Shown in pieces: positions 1 to 6,454 of a DNA stretch of 11,466 nt. Position 1 is the stretch's first letter, and every line of letters starts with the position of its first letter. The stretch comes from Spirochaetaceae bacterium (GTDB lineage Bacteria > Spirochaetota > Spirochaetia > SZUA-6 > Fen-1364), in contig PMZS01000020.1 of the NCBI GenBank assembly GCA_003170115.1, positions 1-11,466 of the forward strand, written 5' to 3'. Under the pieces are notes generated by a model. That model was given only the letters and a program-made list of their open reading frames with translations, made no database searches and was not told the DNA's origin. The position numbers and the translations under genes were made by a program.

Positions 1-1
1 G

Positions 2-829
2 GTGGCCGCGGTGATGGCAGGGGTAGTGGGCTACTTTCTTGTCCTGCGCGCGCAGGCCTTCGCGGCGGAATCTTTCATGGACATCTGCTTCGCTGGCGCG
101 ACAGGTGCCTCACTGCTCGGACAGTCTCCGCTCGTTGGGATGATCGTGTTCTCCCTCTTTTCGGCACTGAGCCTGGGTGCACTCGGTGAGCGGGCTCGGG
201 GTCGCAGCGTAGAAATCGGTATGGTACTCAGCTTTGCGCTGGGCCTCGGGGTTCTGTTTCTCAGTCTCTATACGCGGAGCAGTGCATCACACTCGAATGC
301 CGGCGTCTCAATCCTTTTTGGCTCGATTCTCAGTGTGCAGCCCGCGGATATCTATCGGATGCTGGCCTGCGGGTCGGTTGCTCTCCTGGCGCTGGCGGTG
401 GTCTACCGTCCGCTTCTCTTTGCCTCAATCGATCCGTCCTCGGCGCGCGCCCGCGGTGTTCCCGTGCGCGCACTCTCAATCGTTTTTCTTCTTGTGCTGG
501 CGTTAGCCGCAGCGGCGTGTACGTTCGTTCTCGGTGTATTGCTGGCTTCCGCGTTGTTGATCGCCCCCGCGGCGGCGGCAATGAAACTCACAACCCGACC
601 CTCGCGCTCCCTGCTGCTCTCCGCGGCGATCGGCCTTTTCATCACCTGGGTCGGGCTGCTCGTTTCCTTTGTCGGCCCGTGGCACCACCCGCCTGTCGGC
701 TTCTCTATCTCCGCCCTCGCTGGCGTGGTGTTCGGGGCAGCAGCGATCCGGGGGCGTCGCGGACGGCCACGCCGCATCCAGCCTGTGGATCTGGACAGGG
801 AAGTGCGGGGAAGTGGAGGATCACGATGA
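2..829 (+). CDS. znuB: Metal (Zn/Mn) ABC transporter permease, ZnuB-type, 5' partial
   Basis: Integral membrane permease of the ABC-3 (ZnuB/TroC/MntB) family, which moves Zn2+ or Mn2+ delivered by a periplasmic binding protein. The visible 275 residues are strongly hydrophobic with about seven or eight membrane spans. Recognisable family stretches are a VLR-AQAF segment followed by FAGATGASLLG near residues 14-40, SILFGSIL near 103-110, and the conserved late core ASALLIAPAAAA near 182-193. Compared with full-length relatives about 15-20 N-terminal residues are missing, so the GTG at base 2 is probably internal and the gene starts before the window. The C-terminal tail after about residue 250 is Arg-rich and cytosolic-looking. 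Its stop overlaps the ATG of the Fur-family gene (ATGA), implying translational coupling. The metal is not proven: zinc is favoured by the neighbouring Fur/Zur gene, manganese or iron remain possible. Confidence 0.85.
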   Translation: MAAVMAGVVGYFLVLRAQAFAAESFMDICFAGATGASLLGQSPLVGMIVFSLFSALSLGALGERARGRSVEIGMVLSFALGLGVLFLSLYTRSSASHSNAGVSILFGSILSVQPADIYRMLACGSVALLALAVVYRPLLFASIDPSSARARGVPVRALSIVFLLVLALAAAACTFVLGVLLASALLIAPAAAAMKLTTRPSRSLLLSAAIGLFITWVGLLVSFVGPWHHPPVGFSISALAGVVFGAAAIRGRRGRPRRIQPVDLDREVRGSGGSR

Positions 830-1350
830 CGAGTGGGCCGCACGCAAAGAAGATTGGCAGACGGCAGGAATCGCGCTATCCTTTGGATCCTCGGGGATAT
901 CGATTGATGGACATTGAAAAGAGGATTTCAGAAGCCTTTCGTGAGTTCAGCGAGCGCAGTACTCAGCCGCGCCAGGACATTGCGCGCAGCCTGGTACGAC
1001 TGGGGAAGTCCGGTACGGCGTTCTCGGCAGAGGATTTGCTGAAGAGGCTTCACCGGTCCAACCCCCGGATCGGGCGTGCAACCGTGTATCGGTCCATCGA
1101 GAAGCTCGTGCGTATGAAGGTCTTAGACCGGATTGACTTCACGGATGGGACGCATTATTTCCGCCTGTGCGGGAGTGGCGGTCATCACCACCACCTGGCC
1201 TGCACAAATTGCCATCGTGTGGTCGACCTCACGTTCTGCCTGGATGAGGATCAGATCGCCGCTATTGGACGCCAGGAAAGCTTCTCCATAGAAGATCACG
1301 CCATTACATTGTATGGGTTGTGCAAGGATTGTCGAGCAAACTCTCGCTGA
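826..1350 (+). CDS. Fur-family metal-responsive repressor (probably Zur-like)
   Basis: Dimeric winged-helix transcription factor of the Fur/Zur/PerR family. The start is ATG 826, which shares ATGA with the permease stop and has GGAGG at 815-819, six bases upstream. This gives 174 residues, slightly longer than a typical 130-150, because of a basic N-terminal tail; ATG 907 is an internal alternative with a poorer ribosome site. The recognition helix lies near residues 81-100 (GRATVYRSIEKL). A His cluster at 120-123 precedes the first structural zinc pair C126-x2-C129, and the second pair is C166-x2-C169, the classical Cys4 zinc site. Being coupled to a ZnuB-type permease, a Zur role (zinc-dependent repression of uptake) is the best guess, but the sensor metal cannot be decided from sequence alone. 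Confidence 0.9.
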   Translation: MTSGPHAKKIGRRQESRYPLDPRGYRLMDIEKRISEAFREFSERSTQPRQDIARSLVRLGKSGTAFSAEDLLKRLHRSNPRIGRATVYRSIEKLVRMKVLDRIDFTDGTHYFRLCGSGGHHHHLACTNCHRVVDLTFCLDEDQIAAIGRQESFSIEDHAITLYGLCKDCRANSR

Positions 1351-2270
1351 CCTTGAATACCAAAACGTTCATGATCTGCGCTGGCATTCTTGCGGCCGGA
1401 GCACTATTGCCTCGGCCGTCTGCGGGCGACTCACGTATCACCACCGAGTTTGCAATCACCATCAAGGAACTGGCTACTATGACGGAATCCCTTCCGGAGC
1501 AAATTCGCTCGGGCATCCTCGCGTCGCCGGGGGACTTCCTTCACATGGTGGCGGGAGTTCTGGACGAGCGCGCTGACCTCTTCGTTCTGGTTGACAAGAG
1601 CCACCCGCTGACTCGTGACTTCGAGCCAGAAGACCTCGTGAGCTTGAAAGCTTACTCTCTTTCGCTGTTCTGGGGTGACGTCCCGATACGGAAGGCCATC
1701 ATCCCGGCAGTAGTTGAATTGGCGAGGGCTGCGAAGAAGAGCGGGATCACCCTGGTGTTCTCGTCAGGATATCGGTCTTTCGAATACCAAAAACAAGTCT
1801 ACGCGCGGGAAGTAAAGAACTATGGCCAGGAGATGGCCGATCTCGAATCGGCGCGGCCGGGCGCCTCCCAGCACCAACTCGGCACCGCAATAGACTTCGG
1901 GTCTATCACGGATGCGTTTGCGCAAACACCAGCAGGGAAGTGGCTTGCCGCTCATGCATGGGAATATGGCTTCTCTCTCTCGTATCCCCGGGGCTTTGAG
2001 AAGATCACTGGCTATCGATACGAGAGCTGGCATTTTCGCTACATCACGAAGGCAGGAACTCTCTTGCAAAGGACGTATTTCGGCGACATCCAGCAATACA
2101 TGCTGAAGTTTCTCAACGAAAACAGGGCATCGCTGGAATCACGTCGGCAGCGGTCTCCCCGGCGCTCGCTCTACAATTGGGCAAGGAAGAACACGAGGCC
2201 GAACAGGAAGAGTATGCCAGCGCCACCGATTTCGATGATTCTGTGCAGGAGTGAATCCCTGTCCTCATGA
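1320..2270 (+). CDS. VanY-type D-alanyl-D-alanine carboxypeptidase (peptidase M15B)
   Basis: Zinc D,D-carboxypeptidase that removes the terminal D-Ala of peptidoglycan stem peptides in the periplasm. Family motifs are complete: SGYRSF (149-154), SxHxxGxAxD with zinc ligands H185 and D192, a WLAAHAWEYGFSLSYP stretch (208-223), and ESWHFRY (235-241) with catalytic E235 and zinc ligand H238. A hydrophobic N-terminal segment (about 17-30) is a signal peptide or anchor. The start is uncertain: GTG 1320 and TTG 1329 lie inside the end of the Fur-family gene, ATG 1371 just after it, and none has a good ribosome site, so translation is probably coupled. The domain is finished by about residue 270; the last ~33 residues are Arg/Ser/Pro-rich and read antisense through the 3' end of the converging NicO gene. 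Its place beside metal genes may reflect shared metal control, which is speculative. Confidence 0.85.
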   Translation: MQGLSSKLSLTLNTKTFMICAGILAAGALLPRPSAGDSRITTEFAITIKELATMTESLPEQIRSGILASPGDFLHMVAGVLDERADLFVLVDKSHPLTRDFEPEDLVSLKAYSLSLFWGDVPIRKAIIPAVVELARAAKKSGITLVFSSGYRSFEYQKQVYAREVKNYGQEMADLESARPGASQHQLGTAIDFGSITDAFAQTPAGKWLAAHAWEYGFSLSYPRGFEKITGYRYESWHFRYITKAGTLLQRTYFGDIQQYMLKFLNENRASLESRRQRSPRRSLYNWARKNTRPNRKSMPAPPISMILCRSESLSS

Positions 2271-3082
2271 CCGCCCGCCAAAGCGCGAATTGCCCCGCGC
2301 TTGGCGAGGATGACGATGACCCCGGTCAGGCTGATCGTGACGCCCATCCCAAGGGATATGAAGATGACCGAAAGCACGCTTACGCCCAGCATGTGAAGGG
2401 AGAGAGCGAAGAGGATCACTGCCACGGCTCCGGGGCAAGGAATAGCGCCGGCGGGAATCGCAATTCCGATAAGGCTTCTTAGCGTCAGGGCGCCATTTTC
2501 CTTCTCCATGTGGAGGTGGTGGTGATGTGCCTTCCCGCGGATTCTTGCGACGAGCATGAAGCCTCCTATAACCGCGATAACCCCAAAGGTGACAAGCTGG
2601 ATATAGTGGTCGGCCTGCTCGACGCCGATGGAAAAGAGCCCTCTGATCAAGTAGTAGAGGATGAGGACAACGGCCAAGGCCGCAATCGCGTGCACGACAG
2701 CGATGAGGTATCCGACGATGATGCTATGTCGGATTTTTGCGTCGTTGGCGAGGAGGAACGATGAGACGATTGTCTTGCCGTGGCCGGGCCCTGCTGCGTG
2801 AAACATGCCGTAGATGAGGGAAACGAGCATGACGAAGAGCAGGCCTGCCAGTGAGCGGGAACCCTCCAAGGAGCGCGTAATAGCAGCGAGACTCTCATTG
2901 AGGGATTTCTGGATTGGGGCCATTGCGTTGACGAAGAACGCAGTGGTTCCCGAGGTCATTGTCTGGATGAATCCTTCAGAATGCGGCCGAGAGTCTTTGG
3001 CGGTGAAAGGATTTGATCCCACCTGACCGAAGCAGGACATGGCAGCCAGGAGAAGGAAAAGCCCGAGCAAGGAACGCTTCAT
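2171..3082 (-). CDS. NicO/RcnA-type nickel/cobalt transporter
   Basis: Polytopic membrane protein of the NicO (RcnA-like) family, which exports or imports Ni2+/Co2+. A signal-like hydrophobic N-terminus (1-20) is followed by a periplasmic stretch and about six membrane spans. Diagnostic motifs are FHAAGPGHGK (94-103) in the first core helix and IPCPGAVAVILFAL (214-227). Between them a cytosolic loop carries a metal-binding His run (HHHHLH, 186-191). It is the last gene of a three-gene minus-strand unit; its ATG overlaps the DUF1007 stop (ATGA, 3079-3082) and GGGGAG lies a few bases upstream. The pairing of NicO with DUF1007 is a recurrent arrangement and supports metal transport. Direction of transport and exact metal are not determinable. 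Its 3' end overlaps the VanY-type gene by 100 bp. Confidence 0.88.
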   Translation of the reverse strand: MKRSLLGLFLLLAAMSCFGQVGSNPFTAKDSRPHSEGFIQTMTSGTTAFFVNAMAPIQKSLNESLAAITRSLEGSRSLAGLLFVMLVSLIYGMFHAAGPGHGKTIVSSFLLANDAKIRHSIIVGYLIAVVHAIAALAVVLILYYLIRGLFSIGVEQADHYIQLVTFGVIAVIGGFMLVARIRGKAHHHHLHMEKENGALTLRSLIGIAIPAGAIPCPGAVAVILFALSLHMLGVSVLSVIFISLGMGVTISLTGVIVILAKRGAIRALAGGHEDRDSLLHRIIEIGGAGILFLFGLVFFLAQL

Positions 3083-3678
3083 GAACTCCCCTTGAATCTG
3101 ATCACGAGTTGGTCAGGCATGTACTGCCCCGGCCAGAGAGGCTTTACTTTCGTTTTCTCAACGGAAAGATTGCACGCCACGTCCTGGCCGGCCTGCACGG
3201 TCACATCGTCTAGATGCAAGAGGTCGAATGCCACATAGTAGCTGTCGTCATAGACCGTGACGCGAACAGCCTGGTCCGTCGGCTGGACGGGGACGTCCAA
3301 GGGGACGAAAAAGGTGTACACGAGCTTGGTCTTGTCCGCAACCGTCGGCGCGAAACGCTCGATCTTGAAATGGCTGAGCTGTTTCTTGCCGACTGCCAGA
3401 GCGATAAAATAGTGATAGTTCTCAAGATTATCGAACGCGCCCTCTTTGATCGCCTTGACGTGGGCTGCGTCGAACTGCCCAGTATGCTTTGGATCGTAGT
3501 CTGCCAGTATCATATTGGAGAACATGTCATCGAAGGTCCAGGTGAAGCTGATCCCCCGAAGCATATCGCCGTCGAACGTCACAACCATCTTGTTGTTGAC
3601 GAATACGTGAGGATGCGCAAATGCGGGAAGCGCGACAACACTGAATATCAGGATGCCACACCTGACGAGCTTTCTCAT
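3079..3678 (-). CDS. DUF1007-family periplasmic protein, partner of NicO transporter
   Basis: Secreted protein of the DUF1007 (COG3683) family, commonly encoded beside NicO/RcnA-type transporters and thought to assist Ni/Co handling in the periplasm; its biochemical role is not settled. Residues 1-21 are a clear Sec signal peptide ending LPAFA, and the predicted mature protein begins His-Pro-His (22-24), the family's hallmark AHPHVFV. The remainder (199 residues total) is a beta-rich soluble domain with a conserved FDDMFSNMI segment (49-57) and a C-terminal DQLVIRF strand. The start ATG 3676-3678 overlaps the stop of the upstream HExxH gene (ATGA), and its own stop overlaps the NicO start, so all three are translationally coupled. 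Confidence 0.87.
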   Translation of the reverse strand: MRKLVRCGILIFSVVALPAFAHPHVFVNNKMVVTFDGDMLRGISFTWTFDDMFSNMILADYDPKHTGQFDAAHVKAIKEGAFDNLENYHYFIALAVGKKQLSHFKIERFAPTVADKTKLVYTFFVPLDVPVQPTDQAVRVTVYDDSYYVAFDLLHLDDVTVQAGQDVACNLSVEKTKVKPLWPGQYMPDQLVIRFKGSS

Positions 3679-4649
3679 CGGCCCTGCGCTTCCTGGCTGA
3701 CAGGGAAGACCGTCTCGCCTGCCCGGAGGCCCAAGTTGGAGTGAAGGAAGGCGTCGAGTGCCTCCGCGGTCGCCACGAGACTGCTAGCCTTGACTGTGCC
3801 ATGCGTCTCCTGCTCAGCAAAGCGAGCGAGGAATCTTTCGAAATATGAAGCTGCATACTCTAGCGGCTGCTGCATGAGGGAGGCCTGGAACTCATTCACT
3901 GCAAGAAGGCGATCTTTGCTGTCGTAGCCCAGCGAGTCCAGGAAACCCCTGTTGAATTGTCTTTCCACTTCCGGAAGGGAATCCCAGAGCTGGAAGCAGA
4001 ACTCCCTGTATTCAAGAGACGAAAAGAACACGCCATGAAACGACTCATGAGTGAGTAGGTATCGGCGCTCGATGGCCGACGACGAGCGGGAGATCGACAG
4101 AACTGCACCCCTTCCGGGCGCGACCCGCTCGTCTTGGAGTACAAGGATCCCTTCTCGAATGGCAACCGACTCGAGGGCTGTTTCCTCTGGGTTCAACGTG
4201 AACATCTTTGCACGAGCGGTATTATAGAAGGAGGCGAGTCCGTCTGGGCCGTAGTCGTGAGCGTTCCAGCCGTGGCGACCTGAAAGCTGGCGGTTCGTCA
4301 TGAGAGTTCCGCTGAAGCCTTTCTTCTCGACGAAATATGCTAGGCGCGTGAACATCCTGTCCTGAAGATGGAAGTCGCGGGTGTCCACGACGAGGACATC
4401 CGGGAAGAGATCCCACCGGAACACTTCGAGTTGGGGAGAACGCCAAGTGGCGATGTGAGTTCTCAACACCTGCTCAAGATCGGCCGTAATTGGGTCGTTG
4501 ATCTTTGCCCCTGCGGGGAGCGAAGACCCGGGTTCCGGGTAAGCTTCAGCAGGAGTGAAAAGTGCCAGGAAAACGACGGGCACGAGAAGGCTGGCAAGGG
4601 AGGAATGAATGCGCATCAAGCCGAGTTTGCAACACTCCCTTCCATACAT
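3675..4649 (-). CDS. Secreted HExxH putative metallopeptidase, unknown family
   Basis: I do not recognise a named family. The start is either ATG 4649 (324 residues) or ATG 4616 (313 residues); the second gives a cleaner signal peptide (MRIHSSL followed by a hydrophobic stretch ending AEAYPEP), and neither has a convincing ribosome site. In 324-residue numbering the protein has LLTHESFHGVFF with a zinc-protease type HExxH (H201, E202, H205), and 38 residues after H205 the motif NEFQA (E243), which matches the third-ligand Glu of gluzincin peptidases. Other notable segments are RHGWNAHDYGPDGLASFYN (125-143) and an acidic/aromatic N-terminal domain. It heads the minus-strand unit and is coupled by ATGA to the DUF1007 gene, so it is probably made together with the Ni/Co system. 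Peptidase activity is inferred from motifs only; a metal-binding but non-catalytic role is possible. Confidence 0.7.
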   Translation of the reverse strand: MYGRECCKLGLMRIHSSLASLLVPVVFLALFTPAEAYPEPGSSLPAGAKINDPITADLEQVLRTHIATWRSPQLEVFRWDLFPDVLVVDTRDFHLQDRMFTRLAYFVEKKGFSGTLMTNRQLSGRHGWNAHDYGPDGLASFYNTARAKMFTLNPEETALESVAIREGILVLQDERVAPGRGAVLSISRSSSAIERRYLLTHESFHGVFFSSLEYREFCFQLWDSLPEVERQFNRGFLDSLGYDSKDRLLAVNEFQASLMQQPLEYAASYFERFLARFAEQETHGTVKASSLVATAEALDAFLHSNLGLRAGETVFPVSQEAQGR

Positions 4650-4724
4650 TCAGTTTCGGCTGACACATGCCCAACGCTGACTGGTATCGCCTTGTGAGCT
4701 GCAGGGGTGATCGCCGACACCTTT

Positions 4725-4750
4725 CAATTTACGCAATTGTCAGCAAATTG
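4725..4750. promoter_or_regulatory. Imperfect inverted repeat upstream of the HExxH-DUF1007-NicO unit
   Basis: Outer arms CAATTT (4725-4730) and AAATTG (4745-4750) are perfectly complementary and flank a centre containing CAATTG. The site lies 76-134 bp upstream of the candidate starts of the minus-strand metal operon, in the gap after the ankyrin gene. It does not match the Fur box or the NikR GTATGA-N16-TCATAC pattern. It could be a metal-regulator operator; no clear -10/-35 is associated with it, so this is tentative. Confidence 0.3.
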
Positions 4751-4777
4751 GCCTGGCGAGAGGTGCTCTACTCCTGC

Positions 4778-5437
4778 CTACTGTGACGCTGCCTGGAGCA
4801 TCCTGAAGCCGGCCGTGCCTTTCAGCCTTTTGTTGGCCTTCGCGTAGTCAAAGGCCGTCATTCCTAATTTGTCTTTTACCTTCGCATCTGCGCCAGCCTC
4901 TATGAGCATCGTGAGGTCTTCGGAATTCTTGCCGTATCTCGCGGCCAGCATCAGTGCGGTCTCATCAGTGTGGTCCTGAACCTTGGGGTCAGCGCCAGCC
5001 CTCAGGAGCGTATGGACGACTTCAGGATTGGGATTATACCAGGAGGCGAACAGAAGAGGAGTATCACCGGCGATATCCCGGGCCTCAAGGTCTGCGCCCG
5101 CCTTTATGAGCGCGGTGATCACGGCAGGATTCCGGTTGTGCATGGCAGCCCAATTCAGCGCTGTCATGCTCAACGTATCCCAGGCATTCACGTCTGCGCC
5201 AGCTTTCAGAAGTGTAGTGATCACGACGGGGTTCGGGTTGTAACCGGCGGCAGCCATGAGTGGGGTCCAACCATCGCTATCCCCGGCGTTCACATCCGCA
5301 CCTTTGTCGATAGCGGCTTTGACGCGCTCAGGAGTTCCGGACTTTGCCAGCTCAAGAAAATTCACTGATTGTGGGTACGCCGAGGACAGAGAGACCATGG
5401 ATGTTAGGGCCACAGCGACGAAGAGTCGCCTTGTCAA
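4778..5437 (-). CDS. Secreted ankyrin-repeat protein
   Basis: 219-residue protein with a Sec signal peptide (1-20, ending SLSSA before YPQS) followed by about five ankyrin repeats and a degenerate C-terminal one. Repeats begin near residues 27, 57, 92, 126 and 160 with the usual cores (TPLMAAA, TALNWAA, TPLLFAS, TALMLAA) and GADVNA-type turns. Several units are 34-35 rather than 33 residues because of an N(P/R)NP insertion before the second helix. Ankyrin arrays mediate protein-protein binding; the signal peptide places this one outside the cytoplasm. The start is TTG 5435-5437, preceded by GGAGG (5445-5449) seven bases upstream, and no ATG gives a complete signal peptide. It is separated from the downstream HExxH gene by about 130 bp and is probably its own transcription unit. 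The binding partner is unknown. Confidence 0.87.
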   Translation of the reverse strand: MTRRLFVAVALTSMVSLSSAYPQSVNFLELAKSGTPERVKAAIDKGADVNAGDSDGWTPLMAAAGYNPNPVVITTLLKAGADVNAWDTLSMTALNWAAMHNRNPAVITALIKAGADLEARDIAGDTPLLFASWYNPNPEVVHTLLRAGADPKVQDHTDETALMLAARYGKNSEDLTMLIEAGADAKVKDKLGMTAFDYAKANKRLKGTAGFRMLQAASQ

Positions 5438-5458
5438 TTTGCTTCCTCCGTCGCCGCT

Positions 5459-5487
5459 ATTTTACGTTGTTTCAATCATAACGTCAC
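5459..5487 (-). promoter_or_regulatory. Candidate sigma-70 promoter of the ankyrin gene
   Basis: Read on the minus strand, GTGACG (5482-5487) and TAAAAT (5459-5464) are separated by 17 bp. Start of transcription would be near 5452, leaving a short leader that contains the GGAGG ribosome site. The -35 element matches only four of six consensus bases, so the call is moderate. Confidence 0.4.
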
Positions 5488-5774
5488 GGCGGGCGCGGGT
5501 TCCGACGTTCCAATCCTTCCACTATTCTCCAGGACTAGTAGGAAGCTCCTATGGTTGCAGGGATACTATTCGGTCGTCGCACTGACGGTGATTGGCGGCT
5601 GAGATTCGTTGGAGTTTGCCTGGACAATCAAATATCCTCTGAAACTGGGTCTGACATTGAGAGGCTTCACCTACCTCTATTCTCCAATACCGGGAGCCAC
5701 ATAGGGATACGTAGAGCTTGACGTAAGTCCTTCTATGCTCTATACATCCTGACAACGAGTTACACCGCCGAACA
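5488..5774. other. Intergenic stretch with no recognised gene
   Basis: Together with the promoter region next to it this is over 300 bp without a supported gene. A 68-codon minus-strand reading frame (5549-5755) has no ribosome site, no recognisable motif and an unusual composition, so I do not call it. No terminator, riboswitch or repeat is obvious. It abuts the broken tRNA and is probably decayed sequence. Confidence 0.5.
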
Positions 5775-5839
5775 GGGCGACGGTGACTCTGCCTAGATTC
5801 ACACGGTAGAAGTCACTGGTTCAAATCCAGTATCGCCCA
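5775..5839 (+). pseudogene. tRNA-Val(CAC) remnant; possible integration scar
   Basis: The 3' half is intact: anticodon loop TTCACAC (5798-5804, anticodon CAC), 3' anticodon stem GGTAG (5805-5809), variable loop AAGTC, T arm ACTGG-TTCAAAT-CCAGT (5815-5831), acceptor ATCGCCC (5832-5838) and discriminator A5839. CCA is not encoded. The 5' half is wrecked: GGGCGAC (5775-5781) can pair with the acceptor at six of seven positions, and CTGCC (5789-5793) could pair with GGTAG if TAGA is an insertion, but the D arm is essentially missing and total length is only 65 nt. It cannot fold as a normal tRNA. Either a decayed tRNA gene or the 3'-end copy left by a tRNA-targeting integrase; the intact 3' half fits the latter. 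Confidence 0.6.
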
Positions 5840-6209
5840 AACAAAGCCCTCCGTCGCGCTGAAAGTGTGCTGAGATCCATTCTACCTTGGCGAACTTGCC
5901 CGCTTCCCTGATCTCCATAGAGATTTCCCCTGAGCCAGACAGCCCCTCAGCGGTCATGTTTTGGGAACCAATGAAAACTCCTTCAATCCGCTTTCCTCTG
6001 TACAGGTATACTTTCCTGCGGAATCTAGGATCCCTCGATACGCGGGCGGATAGGCGGCCGTTTGTTTGCGGGCTCAGTTGCCAGAGTCTTCGAAGCGCAC
6101 AGGGTTCCGTGCATTCGATATCCCGCTGCCACTCAACTCCCATAACAAGCGGTTCGTATAACTCCCTATTGAGCCTCTTCTTTCCCCTCTCCATGCGCCC
6201 ATTGTGCAT
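5799..6209 (-). pseudogene. Phospholipase D-like nuclease domain fragment
   Basis: A 136-codon frame holding one degenerate PLD-superfamily half-site: KVYLYRGKR followed by GVFIGSQNMTAEGLSGSGEISMEI (about 66-100), which resembles the HxK...GSxNxTxxGL...E block of PLD-type nucleases and helicase- or restriction-associated PLD domains. The catalytic His of HxK is replaced by Arg (R64-R65-K66), only one HKD-like block is present, and the N-terminal 60 residues do not look like the start of such a protein. The last residues (DTGFEPVTSTV) are simply the antisense of the tRNA remnant. No ribosome site precedes ATG 6209. Best read as a truncated, inactive remnant of a mobile or defence gene that ends in the tRNA attachment region. 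Confidence 0.5.
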
Positions 6210-6281
6210 GAAAAGCAGGTGCTTGTCCGGAAGCTATGCGAGCCTCAATGGGTATGACACTTGCAGAAAGGAGTCGTAACG

Positions 6282-6420
6282 ATGCGATTGAGAGCCATTC
6301 GGATCAACAACTTCGGCTGCATCGATGGCGAAGGCTGCGAGGTTGAGATCGACAGAATAGTGGTTCTGATTGGACCCGATAATGTCGGGAAGTCCACCAT
6401 TCTCGACGCATACAGGCCTT
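6282..6420 (+). pseudogene. Truncated 5' end of OLD/SMC-type AAA ATPase gene
   Basis: ATG 6282 has a strong ribosome site (GAAAGGAG, 6266-6273, eight bases upstream). The first ~45 codons encode a typical N-terminus of the OLD-nuclease/RecF/SMC-like ATPases: MRLRAIRINNFGCIDGEG, then a strand and a Walker A loop GPDNVGKST with ILDAY after it. After about base 6416 the similarity stops; the frame runs on to 6569 but reads antisense through the 3' end of the kinase gene and makes no sense as an ATPase. The body of the gene (Walker B, Toprim or other effector domain) is therefore deleted. It is divergent from the PLD fragment, 72 bp away, suggesting both belonged to one lost defence or mobile island. 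Confidence 0.6.
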
Positions 6421-6454
6421 TGCCAGCACTGGTTCAGCGCAACCGCTCGGAGAT

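Noticed and set aside
517..825. Upstream extension of the Fur-family frame
   Set aside because: It overlaps the permease in another frame, is Arg/Pro-rich without similarity, and a good ribosome site sits directly before ATG 826.
5549..5755. A 68-codon minus-strand frame in the gap next to the tRNA remnant
   Set aside because: No ribosome site, no motif, odd Cys/Arg/Gln-rich composition, inside apparently decayed DNA.
5775..5839. A complete functional tRNA gene
   Set aside because: Only 65 nt, no D arm, a mismatched seventh acceptor pair and a broken or inserted anticodon stem.
5799..5840. C-terminal peptide DTGFEPVTSTV of the PLD fragment as protein sequence
   Set aside because: This is the well-known antisense translation of a tRNA 3' half and carries no protein meaning.
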